A stretch of DNA of 64,000 nt. Source: Acinetobacter terrae (GTDB taxonomy: Bacteria > Pseudomonadota > Gammaproteobacteria > Pseudomonadales > Moraxellaceae). The notes below the pieces were generated by a model that saw nothing but the letters and a program-made list of their open reading frames with translations, did not search any database and was not told the DNA's origin. Position 1 is the stretch's first letter; each line of letters begins with the position of its first letter. Below are positions 1 through 8,464 of the stretch, one piece after another. The stretch is taken from positions 124,001-188,000 of the forward strand of contig NZ_JABERI010000009.1 of the NCBI RefSeq assembly GCF_013004375.1. The letters are read 5' to 3'. The translations under genes and the position numbers were made by a program.

Positions 1-641
1 ATCGACCAATTCGGATGCTTGCACGCTTGTGCAGGCGTCACATTTTGTAATTGTGCAAGGCTATGGTTTAGAAAGGGACCGCCAGACGCGGTAAGCAAAA
101 TACGGGATACACCCTGTTTCGGTTGCCCATTACGCTCTGTCTGGAAATAACCAGCGGGCAAGCATTGAAAGATTGCATTATGTTCAGAATCAACTGGAAG
201 CAACTCTGCCTGATAATCATGTGCAGCTTGCATCATCAGGTCACCCGACATTACCAGTGCTTCTTTGTTGGCAAGCAGAACCCGTTTACCTGCTTTAACC
301 GCAGCCAATGTCGGCAACAAACCTGCCGCACCGACAATTGCCGCCATCACCACATCGACATCTGCATGTTCAGCAACAGCAATCAAACCGGCTTCATCGC
401 TTAGAATTTCAATATCGTTAAGATTTTGATTTTGACAATGTAGTTTGAGTTCATCAACTTTACTTGATGGAACAACCGCGATTTTTGGTCGATACTGTTT
501 GCATATTTCAACAAGTTCCAAAATTCGACTATGCGCCGTGACTGCAAATACAGAATACTTTTCAGGATGCTGCTGCAGAATTTTTAAGGTACTTTGACCA
601 ATGGAACCCGTTACACCTAATATACAAACAGATTGTGACAT
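1..641 (-). CDS. dxr: 1-deoxy-D-xylulose 5-phosphate reductoisomerase, N-terminal part (cut by window edge)
   Basis: The enzyme makes 2-C-methyl-D-erythritol 4-phosphate from DXP with NADPH, the committed step of the non-mevalonate isoprenoid pathway. About 213 residues are present. Translation from the ATG at 641-639 begins MSQSVCILGVTGSIGQSTL, which carries the NADPH-binding GxTGSIG motif. The part nearest the window start reads ASGGPF followed by VTPAQACKHPNW, both typical of this family. The stop codon lies outside the window. The gene ends next to the cdsA stop with no gap, so it is the downstream member of the cdsA/uppS/frr/pyrH cluster. No internal stop is seen. Confidence 0.93.
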   Translation of the reverse strand, partial: MSQSVCILGVTGSIGQSTLKILQQHPEKYSVFAVTAHSRILELVEICKQYRPKIAVVPSSKVDELKLHCQNQNLNDIEILSDEAGLIAVAEHADVDVVMAAIVGAAGLLPTLAAVKAGKRVLLANKEALVMSGDLMMQAAHDYQAELLPVDSEHNAIFQCLPAGYFQTERNGQPKQGVSRILLTASGGPFLNHSLAQLQNVTPAQACKHPNWS

Positions 642-1466
642 CTATAAATCTACACCAATAAGTTTTAAAACATACATGCCTGCAGCAAAAATCGGAGCAG
701 CAGCAAGCAATGAATCAATACGGTCAAGCACACCACCATGTCCTGGCAGAATACGACCCGAATCTTTAATTCCTGCACGACGTTTGATCATCGACTCGAA
801 CAAATCGCCCAATACAGAACTAAATACAGTCACTACAGATAAAATTAAAAACAGAATATGCTGAGCCAAAGTTAAATCTAAATAAACAACTTCAACCACT
901 ACCACAATAATCATTGCAGTAAAGATACCACCATATAAACCCTCAACCGATTTATTTGGACTAACATCTGGTGCAAGTTTTCTCTTACCCAATTTACGCC
1001 CGACAAAATAGGCCCCACTATCTGCCCCCCATACCAGTAAAAACAGGTACATGAGCCACCATGGTGAGCTATTCCAGACTGAAAAAATTGCGGTAACCGC
1101 AGCAGAAATTAAAATAAACCCGATCACATTTAAGCTTGAATTATACCAACCATCATAACCTGGATACGATTTAACCCAAAAGATGCTTAAAATCCAAGAG
1201 AAAATGGAAGCTGCCCAAAGTAATAGAGCGATATCATTAAAATATAATGCCAAAGTTGCTAATGCTGCTGTCGCTAATCCATAACCCCAAGCCAAGGGTT
1301 TCACCAGATTTTTATTTTTTCCTGGCATAAGTTTAAACCACTCATACCCTGCGACCCCTGCTGCAACAATCATCAGCACAAACATTGGATACTGAGACTG
1401 TGTAGCAAACATACAACTGAGTACGACTGCTACCAATACCAATGCGGTTATAATCCGCTCTAACAT
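642..1466 (-). CDS. cdsA: Phosphatidate cytidylyltransferase (CDP-diglyceride synthase)
   Basis: Inner-membrane enzyme that converts phosphatidic acid and CTP to CDP-diacylglycerol, the branch point of phospholipid synthesis. The 274-residue protein is strongly hydrophobic with several predicted membrane segments. Near its C terminus it has the CdsA signature: SMIKRRAGIKDSG, then LPGHGGVLDRIDSL. Length fits the family. It starts 3 bp after the uppS stop and its stop abuts the dxr start codon, so it is almost certainly cotranscribed with uppS and dxr. Confidence 0.95.
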   Translation of the reverse strand: MLERIITALVLVAVVLSCMFATQSQYPMFVLMIVAAGVAGYEWFKLMPGKNKNLVKPLAWGYGLATAALATLALYFNDIALLLWAASIFSWILSIFWVKSYPGYDGWYNSSLNVIGFILISAAVTAIFSVWNSSPWWLMYLFLLVWGADSGAYFVGRKLGKRKLAPDVSPNKSVEGLYGGIFTAMIIVVVVEVVYLDLTLAQHILFLILSVVTVFSSVLGDLFESMIKRRAGIKDSGRILPGHGGVLDRIDSLLAAAPIFAAGMYVLKLIGVDL

Positions 1467-1469
1467 TTA

Positions 1470-2222
1470 TTAATTCTCGATTTTCTCTTGTTGGATTTGC
1501 TCTGAAGTTTTACCAAAACGACGTTCACGTCCAGCAAAGACTGCTAACGCATCATCGAATTCTTCAACGGTAAATTCAGGCCATAAGGTTTGGGTAAAAT
1601 ACAACTCAGCATAAGCGGCTTGCCAAAGTAAAAAATTCGACAAACGATAATCACCACCAGTGCGAATCAGTAAATCTACCGCGGGTAAATCCGCCATACT
1701 GACATGTTGCCCAAACAACTCAACATTTATATCTTCAACTGCGACTTTTTTTGCCAGAACATCCGCTGCAATTTGTTTTGCAGCCTGCGCCATATCCCAC
1801 ATCCCACCGTAACTAACCGCGATGGTCAAAGTCATGCTGTCGAACTTAGCAGTCCTTTGTTCAGCATGCAACATTAACTCACGTAAATGCGCAGATAAAC
1901 GAGAACGATCACCAATAAAACGTAAGGCAATATTGAATTTTTCCATTCGAGGCAGTTGCTCCTGGATTGTTTCTTCCAACAATGCCATGAGTAAATCAAC
2001 TTCAAATTGGGGACGGTTCCAGTTTTCGCTAGAAAATGCAAAAACGGTTAACGCCTGAATTTGTTTTTTTCTACAGTGCTCAACAATAGGGTCCAGGACA
2101 TTTTTCCCTTCACGGTGTCCCGCACCCTTTTGCATTTGCATTTTTTTTGCAAAACGATTGTTGCCATCCATAATGATGGCAACATGTTTTGGAAGAGGTA
2201 AACTGTCTTCTGATACGGTCAT
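1470..2222 (-). CDS. uppS: Undecaprenyl (isoprenyl) diphosphate synthase
   Basis: Cytosolic cis-prenyltransferase that makes the C55 carrier lipid used for peptidoglycan, LPS and capsule. The 250 residues contain the catalytic block with Asp19 (IIMDGNNRFAKK), the FAFSSENWNRP segment and the C-terminal RTGGD/LSNFLLWQ block. Two normally well-conserved spots differ from the enterobacterial form: GNGRWA reads GNNRFA, and GGEQR reads GGDYR. The catalytic aspartate and the structural arginines remain, so it should be active. It lies 6 bp downstream of frr. Confidence 0.94.
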   Translation of the reverse strand: MTVSEDSLPLPKHVAIIMDGNNRFAKKMQMQKGAGHREGKNVLDPIVEHCRKKQIQALTVFAFSSENWNRPQFEVDLLMALLEETIQEQLPRMEKFNIALRFIGDRSRLSAHLRELMLHAEQRTAKFDSMTLTIAVSYGGMWDMAQAAKQIAADVLAKKVAVEDINVELFGQHVSMADLPAVDLLIRTGGDYRLSNFLLWQAAYAELYFTQTLWPEFTVEEFDDALAVFAGRERRFGKTSEQIQQEKIEN

Positions 2223-2228
2223 TAAATC

Positions 2229-2783
2229 TTAGACCTTCATCAATTCAGCTTCTTTTGCAGCAAGGCGTTTGTCCACTTCAGCAACAAATTTGTCCGTGAT
2301 TTTCTGGATATCATCAGATGCACGACGATCATCATCTTCAGAAATTTCTTTTTCTTTCAACAATGCTTTGATGTCGCCCAATACATCACGACGAATGTTA
2401 CGGATCGCAACTTTGGCATTTTCAGCTTCAGTACGTGCAACTTTCTGCATGTCACGACGTGTTTCTTCAGTCAGTGCAGGCATCGGCACACGAATCGCAT
2501 CTGCAGTAATCGGATTTAAACCCAAACCTGCTTCACGAATCGCCTTATCAATTGCTGAAACCATTGTACGTTCAAATGGCTGCACAACAAGGGTACGAGA
2601 GTCTTCAAGACCCACGTTTGCCACTTGGTTTAAAGGCACATCAGAGCCATAGTAAGGAACCATCACACCATTCAAGATAGATGGATGTGCGCGGCCAGTA
2701 CGAACTTTAGCAAAACCATGTTCCAAAGACTCTAGAGTCTTGTTCATGCGGTCTTCGCTGTCTTTTTTAAGATCGTTAATCAT
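2229..2783 (-). CDS. frr: Ribosome recycling factor
   Basis: RRF splits post-termination ribosomes together with EF-G. The 184 residues match the usual length of about 185. The N terminus ([18 protein letters not shown]), the [12 protein letters not shown] segment and the C-terminal triple-helix residues ([16 protein letters not shown]) are all characteristic. A strong AAGGA Shine-Dalgarno sequence lies 8 bp before the ATG. It sits between pyrH and uppS in the common pyrH-frr-uppS-cdsA-dxr order. Confidence 0.97.
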   Translation of the reverse strand: MINDLKKDSEDRMNKTLESLEHGFAKVRTGRAHPSILNGVMVPYYGSDVPLNQVANVGLEDSRTLVVQPFERTMVSAIDKAIREAGLGLNPITADAIRVPMPALTEETRRDMQKVARTEAENAKVAIRNIRRDVLGDIKALLKEKEISEDDDRRASDDIQKITDKFVAEVDKRLAAKEAELMKV

Positions 2784-2860
2784 ATGATCTTCCTTACTTA
2801 ATTCTAAGAGATGTAATTGCTAAATAGCGTGTAGTATAAAGAGCTTTCAGGCTCACGTCA

Positions 2861-3589
2861 TTAATTGGTAACGTGAGTCCCTTCTTTTTCACCCATAACC
2901 ACTGAAAGCAATGAACCCGACTTATTCATATCGAATACTTGTAGTGGCACATTGTGGTCACGGCACAAGCAGATCGCAGTTAAATCCATGATGCCTAACT
3001 TTTCATCTAACACTTGGTCAAATGTAAGTGTTTCATACTTCACAGCATCATCGTATTTGCTTGGATCTTTGTTATAAACGCCATCAACTTTAGTGGCTTT
3101 CAAGATCAAGTTGGCTTCAATTTCAATACCACGCAAGCAAGCAGCTGTATCTGTGGTAAAGAATGGATTACCTGTACCCGCAACGAATACACATACTTCG
3201 CCTTGAGTTAAATGACGGATTGCATCACGGCTTGAATAGGCTTCAACCACTGCACCAATCGGTAAAGCAGACATTAAACGGGTTTTAATATTGCGACGCA
3301 CCAACGCATCACGTAATGCCAAACCATTCATAACAGTTGCCAACATGCCCATCTGGTCACCTGTTACACGGCCAACCAAACCATCTTTTTGTAATTGGCT
3401 ACCGCGATACAGGTTACCACCGCCAACCACGATACCGACTTGCACGCCCAAACCAACCAAGTGAGCAATGGCTAAAGACATTTGATCGAGCACTTGTGCA
3501 TCAATCCCCATGTCTTTATTTCCAGCAAGCGCCTCACCAGAAAGTTTGAGCAAAATACGTGCATAACGCGGCTTTTTTGAATCCAACAT
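2861..3589 (-). CDS. pyrH: Uridylate (UMP) kinase
   Basis: Phosphorylates UMP to UDP in pyrimidine nucleotide synthesis; bacterial UMP kinases of this amino-acid-kinase fold are hexamers controlled by GTP and UTP. The 242 residues contain LLKLSGEAL at the phosphate-binding loop, VGGGNLYRG, and the C-terminal [11 protein letters not shown] segment. A GGAG Shine-Dalgarno sequence lies 8 bp upstream. In many relatives tsf and rpsB precede pyrH; here the upstream neighbour is rimO. Confidence 0.97.
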   Translation of the reverse strand: MLDSKKPRYARILLKLSGEALAGNKDMGIDAQVLDQMSLAIAHLVGLGVQVGIVVGGGNLYRGSQLQKDGLVGRVTGDQMGMLATVMNGLALRDALVRRNIKTRLMSALPIGAVVEAYSSRDAIRHLTQGEVCVFVAGTGNPFFTTDTAACLRGIEIEANLILKATKVDGVYNKDPSKYDDAVKYETLTFDQVLDEKLGIMDLTAICLCRDHNVPLQVFDMNKSGSLLSVVMGEKEGTHVTN

Positions 3590-3647
3590 CAGGAAATCTC
3601 CGAATCTTCCAATATCTAAAATTTTATTCGTATACTTTTATGACAGA

Positions 3648-4991
3648 TCAAGCAGACTTAACTCGAATTAACTTCGCATATAAATCATATTCATCCGCAT
3701 CGGTAATTTCGACTTCAAGCAAATCGCCTGCTTTAATTTGACTCTTATCAATATCTTCAACAAAGACATTACCGTCAATTTCAGGTGCATCCGCATAAGA
3801 ACGTGCGATCGCAACTGGGAATTCTTCATCCAAGTCATCAACCAACACAGTCATGGTTTGACCAATGCGTTTTTGTAATTTCGCAGCCGAAATCGCTTGC
3901 TGTACTTGCATGAAGCGCTCATAACGGTCTTGCTTGATTTCTTCAGGCACATGATCCGGGAGATCATTTGCTGTCGCACCTTCAACAGGTGAATAAGTAA
4001 AACAACCTACGCGATCAAGCTGTGCTTCTTTAAGCCACTCAAGCAGAATCTGGAAATCTTCTTCAGTTTCGCCTGGAAAACCAACCACGAATGTTGAACG
4101 GATGACCAATTCAGGACATTTTTCACGCCAAAGTTTAAGGCGTTCAAGTGTATTTTCACTATGCGCTGGTCGCTTCATCAATTTTAAGATGCGCGGACTT
4201 GCATGCTGAAAAGGAATGTCTAGATAGGGCAGGATTTTACCTTGTGCCATTAAGTCAATTACAGCATCCACATGTGGATATGGATAAACGTAATGTAAAC
4301 GCACCCAAATACCGAGTTGGCCTAATGCTTCGCACATGTCGAAGAATTTGGTTTTAACCGGCTGACCGTTCCAGAAATCGAGTTTATACTTGGTGTCTAA
4401 ACCATAAGCAGATGTATCTTGAGAAATCACTAAGACTTCTTTTACACCTGCGTTCTTCAACGCTTGTGCTTCGCTTAAAACCGAACCCACAGGACGTGAA
4501 ACCAGATCGCCACGCATGCTTGGGATAATACAGAAGGTACAACGATGGTTGCAGCCTTCCGATATTTTTAAATAGGCATAATGTTTAGGGGTCAAACGAA
4601 TCCCTTGTTCAGGAACAAGGTCAATAAATGGGTTATGCTTTGGTGGTTCAGGTACGTACTCGTGTACGGCCTCCATCACTTCTTGATATGCCGCGGCACC
4701 TGTCACTTTAAGGACATTCGGGTGCATTTTACGAATTTTGTCTTCATCTTTACCCAAGCAGCCTGTCACAATGACACGACCATTTGAGCTCATAGCTTCA
4801 CCAATGGCATCTAACGATTCTTGTACGGCAGATTCAATAAAACCACACGTATTAACAACAACCAAATCTGCACCTTCGTAATCAGATGCTACATCATAAC
4901 CTTCAGTCTTTAACTGAGTTAAAATTCGTTCAGAATCTACCAATGCCTTAGGACAACCTAAAGAAACGAAACCGACTTTGGGGGACTTCAT
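3648..4991 (-). CDS. rimO: Ribosomal protein S12 methylthiotransferase (radical SAM)
   Basis: Adds a methylthio group to an aspartate of ribosomal protein S12, using two iron-sulfur clusters. The 447 residues show the N-terminal MTTase domain with its three cysteines (Cys13 in [13 protein letters not shown], then NTCGF and TGCLG), the radical-SAM triad in [13 protein letters not shown], and a C-terminal TRAM-like beta domain. A GGAG sequence lies 9 bp before the ATG. S12-specific RimO is favoured over the tRNA enzyme MiaB because of the ALVDSE motif and the [10 protein letters not shown] stretch. Confidence 0.95.
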   Translation of the reverse strand: MKSPKVGFVSLGCPKALVDSERILTQLKTEGYDVASDYEGADLVVVNTCGFIESAVQESLDAIGEAMSSNGRVIVTGCLGKDEDKIRKMHPNVLKVTGAAAYQEVMEAVHEYVPEPPKHNPFIDLVPEQGIRLTPKHYAYLKISEGCNHRCTFCIIPSMRGDLVSRPVGSVLSEAQALKNAGVKEVLVISQDTSAYGLDTKYKLDFWNGQPVKTKFFDMCEALGQLGIWVRLHYVYPYPHVDAVIDLMAQGKILPYLDIPFQHASPRILKLMKRPAHSENTLERLKLWREKCPELVIRSTFVVGFPGETEEDFQILLEWLKEAQLDRVGCFTYSPVEGATANDLPDHVPEEIKQDRYERFMQVQQAISAAKLQKRIGQTMTVLVDDLDEEFPVAIARSYADAPEIDGNVFVEDIDKSQIKAGDLLEVEITDADEYDLYAKLIRVKSA

Positions 4992-5072
4992 GAATCTGCG
5001 CTCCAGTGTAATGCGCGTATTGTATGTCTTTTCCGATCATAAAAATAGGTAGAAAGCCGACTCTTTGCATCA

Positions 5073-5089
5073 CGCACCAAAATATGCCT
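5073..5089 (+). promoter_or_regulatory. Possible second NtrC-binding site (weak)
   Basis: CGCACC, five bases (AAAAT), then ATGCCT. The left half and the A-rich centre match the NtrC consensus (TGCACY-N5-RGTGCA); the right half is degenerate. It lies 40 bp upstream of a better site at 5113-5129, as expected for paired enhancer sites. This is an inference from sequence only. Confidence 0.35.
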
Positions 5090-5112
5090 ATATTTTTGCC
5101 AAATATTTTAAA

Positions 5113-5129
5113 TGCACCATTTTGGTTCA
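5113..5129 (+). promoter_or_regulatory. Probable NtrC-binding (enhancer) site upstream of glnL-glnG
   Basis: TGCACC, five bases (ATTTT), then GGTTCA. This 17-bp dyad differs at one position from the NtrC consensus TGCACC-N5-GGTGCA. It lies about 120 bp upstream of the sigma-54-like promoter at 5234-5250, the usual distance for an enhancer, and the downstream operon encodes NtrB and NtrC. Autoregulation by NtrC is therefore likely. Confidence 0.65.
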
Positions 5130-5233
5130 CTAATATTTTTATTTCCTTTACTATGCTAGGTAAATTCTGTAATCAAACAACAAAAAGCACACTTTTATAG
5201 CGTCAGAATTTTTATTTACACATGTGCTCAAAG

Positions 5234-5250
5234 TTGGCGTGCATTTTGCT
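5234..5250 (+). promoter_or_regulatory. Sigma-54 (-24/-12) promoter of glnL-glnG
   Basis: TTGGCGTGCATTTTGCT has the GG and GC doublets separated by exactly 10 bases, as sigma-54 promoters require, with TTGGC at -24 and TTGC at -12. Transcription would start near 5260, giving a leader of about 90 nt before glnL. An NtrC-like site lies upstream at 5113. Confidence 0.7.
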
Positions 5251-5297
5251 TTATTTCGACAACGTTTAACTCGTTGAATGTCCCATAACAGGGAGAA

Positions 5298-5333
5298 ATG
5301 ACAAGAAGTGCAGATGCCATTGCGCTATTTTAA
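5298..5333 (+). CDS. Possible 11-residue leader peptide upstream of glnL
   Basis: ATG with an excellent AGGGAGA Shine-Dalgarno sequence opens an 11-codon frame (MTRSADAIALF) that ends at TAA, 18 bp before the glnL start. It is in the same frame as glnL but separated by the stop. It may couple ribosomes onto the weakly initiated glnL or be a chance ORF. There is no homology evidence. Confidence 0.3.
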   Translation: MTRSADAIALF

Positions 5334-5351
5334 TACAGGATGCTTTCGCTA

Positions 5352-6461
5352 ATGGATCAACCCGTCGGGATCGACTATCGCCTTTTAGTGGATAACTTAA
5401 CCACCGCCATTTTACTGGTCGATAGCCAGCTGAATATTTTTTATTTAAATTCTTCTTGTGAATCTTTGTTCGACATTAGTTTGCTGCGTGCTTCAGGTCA
5501 ACCTGTCTTAAATTTACTGCATATGCCGGATGATGAGTTTAATACCGAAGAAGCGTTATTGAATACCTTTGTCACAGGACAACCTTATACACGTCGCGAA
5601 GCAACCATTAGTGTCAACTTTAAAGATATGCATGTGGATTATACGGTTTCACAAATAAATTCTCAAAAGCCGTATCACCCACTTCTACTGATAGAATTAA
5701 ATCCGATTGATCGGATGTTGAAAATCTCTAAAGAAGAAAACCTGATTCAACAACACCAGGTTGCACGACAACTGATTCGTGGTGTGGCACACGAAATTAA
5801 AAATCCTTTAGGCGGCATTCGTGGTGCAACCCAATTGCTGGCACGTAGTTTAAATGATCCTCAATATTCAGAATTCACCGACATTATTATCAGTGAAGTC
5901 GATCGTCTACGTAATCTGGCGGACACCATGCTCGGGTCGCGCCAATTGCCAAGTTATGAATTAGTCAATGTACATGAGCCACTCGAACGTGTCCGCTCAC
6001 TGATTACCAATCAAACCAAAAAGAAAATCAAAATCACCCGTGACTATGATTTGTCTTTACCCGATGTCATGGCAGACCGCGATCAACTGATTCAGGTCAT
6101 GCTCAACATTAGTGTAAATGCCGTACAAGCCATGATGGAAAATAAAGAATTCTTTATTGACCACCAACCTGAACTTATTTTGCGAACACGCATTCAGCGC
6201 CTTGTCACCATTAATGGTGTGTTAAAGCGTTCTGCTGTTCGTATTGATATTGAAGACAATGGCCCGGGCGTACCGGAAGAAATTTTAGAATCGGTGTTTT
6301 ATCCACTGGTCACGGGACGTGCTAAAGGCACAGGGCTCGGTTTGAGCATCGCACAAAATATTATGCATCAACATAGCGGAATGATTGAATGCCAATCAGT
6401 TCCAGGAAAAACAGTCTTTAGCTTATATTTACCTTGGGAGTTTAACCATGTCGCGAAATAA
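5352..6461 (+). CDS. glnL: Nitrogen regulation sensor kinase NtrB (NRII)
   Basis: Cytosolic histidine kinase/phosphatase that sets NtrC phosphorylation in response to PII. The 369 residues comprise an N-terminal PAS domain, a HisKA segment with phospho-acceptor His147 in GVAHEIKNPLGG, and an HATPase domain with the N box (SVNAVQAM), DNGPGVPEE and GTGLGLSIAQ. I chose the ATG at 5352 over the in-frame ATG at 5340, because CAGGA touches the earlier ATG directly but is 11 bp from the later one. glnG overlaps its end by 14 bp. glnA is not adjacent in this window. Confidence 0.93.
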   Translation: MDQPVGIDYRLLVDNLTTAILLVDSQLNIFYLNSSCESLFDISLLRASGQPVLNLLHMPDDEFNTEEALLNTFVTGQPYTRREATISVNFKDMHVDYTVSQINSQKPYHPLLLIELNPIDRMLKISKEENLIQQHQVARQLIRGVAHEIKNPLGGIRGATQLLARSLNDPQYSEFTDIIISEVDRLRNLADTMLGSRQLPSYELVNVHEPLERVRSLITNQTKKKIKITRDYDLSLPDVMADRDQLIQVMLNISVNAVQAMMENKEFFIDHQPELILRTRIQRLVTINGVLKRSAVRIDIEDNGPGVPEEILESVFYPLVTGRAKGTGLGLSIAQNIMHQHSGMIECQSVPGKTVFSLYLPWEFNHVAK

Positions 6462-7929
6462 AATATGGGTAATTGATGATGATCGCGCCATGCGCTGGGT
6501 ATTGGAAAAAACATTCAAAGAAGAAGGTTTTGACGTTACCAGTTTTGAAGAAGCACAATCTGCGCTTGATCAACTCAGCATAGATGCGCCTGATGTGATT
6601 TTGACAGATATCCGCATGCCTGGAATTGATGGTTTAACCTTTTTAGGCAAAGTCAAAACCAGTCACCCCGACCTACCTGTCATTATTATGACAGCACATT
6701 CGGACTTGGAATCTGCGGTATCAAGTTATCAAACCGGTGCTTTTGAATATTTACCAAAACCTTTTGATATTGATGAAGCATTGGCATTGGTGAATCGTGC
6801 AATTTTGCATATTGCCAAGTTACAACAACAAGAATCTGCAAAAACAGCACCGCCTATTCAAACGACCGAAATCATTGGTGAATCACCTGCAATGCAGGAA
6901 GTTTTCCGCGCGATTGGCCGTTTGTCACAGTCGCATATCACTGTACTGATTAATGGTGAATCTGGAACAGGTAAAGAACTGGTTGCGCATGCCCTGCATC
7001 GCCATTCACCACGTAGCAGCAAGCCTTTTATTGCCTTAAACATGGCAGCCATTCCAAAAGACCTGATTGAAACTGAACTTTTCGGTCACGAGAAAGGTGC
7101 ATTTACCGGTGCCAACTCGCAACGTCAAGGTCGTTTTGAACAAGCCAACGGCGGTACGCTATTTTTAGATGAAATTGGTGATATGCCATTTGAAACCCAA
7201 ACACGTTTACTGCGTGTTTTGGCAGATGGTGAATTCTATCGTGTGGGTGGACATATTCCTGTCAAAGTGGATGTGCGTATTGTTGCAGCAACCCACCAAG
7301 ACCTGGAAAAACTGGTTCATGATGGTCGCTTCCGTGAAGACTTATATCACCGCCTGAACGTGATCCGTATTCACATTCCAAAACTGGCCCATCGTAGTGA
7401 AGACATTCCGATGTTGGCGCAGCATTTCTTGGCACGTGCAGGTAAAGAATTAGGGGTGAATCCTAAAATCTTGCGCCCAGAAACCCAAGAGTATATGCAA
7501 CAATTACCGTGGCAAGGCAACGTTCGTCAGTTAGAAAATACCTGTCGCTGGCTAACAGTAATGATCACGGGACGTGAGGTTTATCCTGAAGATTTACCAT
7601 CTGAATTGAAACAAATTCCAATTCAGCGCTCTGGTGATGAAGTACAACCACATGGTACTTTTGATCGTGTTTCGCTGCATCATTGGGATGAATTATTGGC
7701 TCAATGGGCAATCCAAAAGCTTAAAAACGGCGAAATGAAGATTCTCGACATTGCAACCCCCATGTTCGAGCGTACTTTAATTACTGCCGCTTTACAGCAA
7801 ACCCGTGGTCGTAAACGTCATGCTGCTGAATTGTTGGGTTGGGGACGTAACACCCTGACTCGCAAGCTTAAAGAATTGGGCATGGATACGGCGGATGATG
7901 ATGTAGAAGAAGAAGTAATCGAAAACTAA
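6448..7929 (+). CDS. glnG: Nitrogen regulation response regulator NtrC (NRI)
   Basis: Sigma-54-dependent activator of nitrogen-starvation genes. The 493 residues contain a receiver domain with acidic pocket D10-D12 and phospho-acceptor Asp54 (LTDIRMPG), an AAA+ domain with Walker A GESGTGKE and the sigma-54-contacting GAFTGA loop, and a C-terminal Fis-like helix-turn-helix (AAELLGWGRNTLTRKLKELG). I chose the ATG at 6448, preceded by GGGAG at 7 bp, rather than an in-frame ATG 63 bp upstream. It overlaps glnL, so the two are translationally coupled, and ends at a strong terminator. Confidence 0.96.
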   Translation: MSRNKIWVIDDDRAMRWVLEKTFKEEGFDVTSFEEAQSALDQLSIDAPDVILTDIRMPGIDGLTFLGKVKTSHPDLPVIIMTAHSDLESAVSSYQTGAFEYLPKPFDIDEALALVNRAILHIAKLQQQESAKTAPPIQTTEIIGESPAMQEVFRAIGRLSQSHITVLINGESGTGKELVAHALHRHSPRSSKPFIALNMAAIPKDLIETELFGHEKGAFTGANSQRQGRFEQANGGTLFLDEIGDMPFETQTRLLRVLADGEFYRVGGHIPVKVDVRIVAATHQDLEKLVHDGRFREDLYHRLNVIRIHIPKLAHRSEDIPMLAQHFLARAGKELGVNPKILRPETQEYMQQLPWQGNVRQLENTCRWLTVMITGREVYPEDLPSELKQIPIQRSGDEVQPHGTFDRVSLHHWDELLAQWAIQKLKNGEMKILDIATPMFERTLITAALQQTRGRKRHAAELLGWGRNTLTRKLKELGMDTADDDVEEEVIEN

Positions 7930-7950
7930 ACTTTTCTACCCATAAAAAAT

Positions 7951-7976
7951 AAAAGCTCCTTCGGGAGCTTTTTTTA
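7951..7976 (+). terminator. Rho-independent terminator of glnL-glnG
   Basis: GCTCC and GGAGC enclose a UUCG tetraloop; the hairpin is flanked by A and T tracts, with seven T after the stem. Confidence 0.9.
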
Positions 7977-7987
7977 TTCAGTTCATT

Positions 7988-8314
7988 TTAGGCAGTAAAA
8001 CCCACATAACGAGAATATCCTTGTATGCCTAAATCAGATTGAAAAATCAAATAATTGGGATAAGTTGATTGCGTGATTTCTGCAAACATATTCACCTGAT
8101 CATCGTTTGCATGCAGATCATCAACCGAACGTGGCATGGTTTGCTCAAATTCATCGGTCATATATTCAAAACCGATATCCATGGCAATAAATAAAGTATG
8201 TTCACAGGGCTGTACATATTGCTCTTCAGCCCAATTAATGACTTCTTGTTGACAATGTGGACACTGAATGTTGTCCGTTGCTTGAATGGATAATGGAATA
8301 AGTTGATAAGCCAT
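7988..8314 (-). CDS. Small hypothetical protein with possible zinc-binding CPxC motif
   Basis: A 108-residue acidic protein that I do not recognise. Its N terminus has CPHC (about residues 18-21) followed by Cys-Glu-His about 18 residues on (QPCEHTL), which could form a small zinc site. There is no signal peptide or membrane segment. It lies alone between the glnG terminator and the terminator of the downstream transporter, so it is probably monocistronic. Function unknown. Confidence 0.7.
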   Translation of the reverse strand: MAYQLIPLSIQATDNIQCPHCQQEVINWAEEQYVQPCEHTLFIAMDIGFEYMTDEFEQTMPRSVDDLHANDDQVNMFAEITQSTYPNYLIFQSDLGIQGYSRYVGFTA

Positions 8315-8392
8315 ATAAAAATAAGTCTGTTTGCTATACGCTCATTTTAGCAAATTATTTAGATGACATTATTTTTTCAATCAAGATTGCAA

Positions 8393-8424
8393 TAAAAAAG
8401 GGAATCTTCCGATTCCCTTTTTTA
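8393..8424 (-). terminator. Terminator of the MhpT-like transporter gene
   Basis: GGGAATC / GATTCCC stem with a 4-nt loop. The A tract at 8393-8399 gives a T tract on the minus strand, and a T tract follows on the plus strand, so it may work both ways. Confidence 0.8.
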
Positions 8425-8464
8425 AATCATGTTTTTAAAAATTCTATTTTCTAAGATCAGGATT

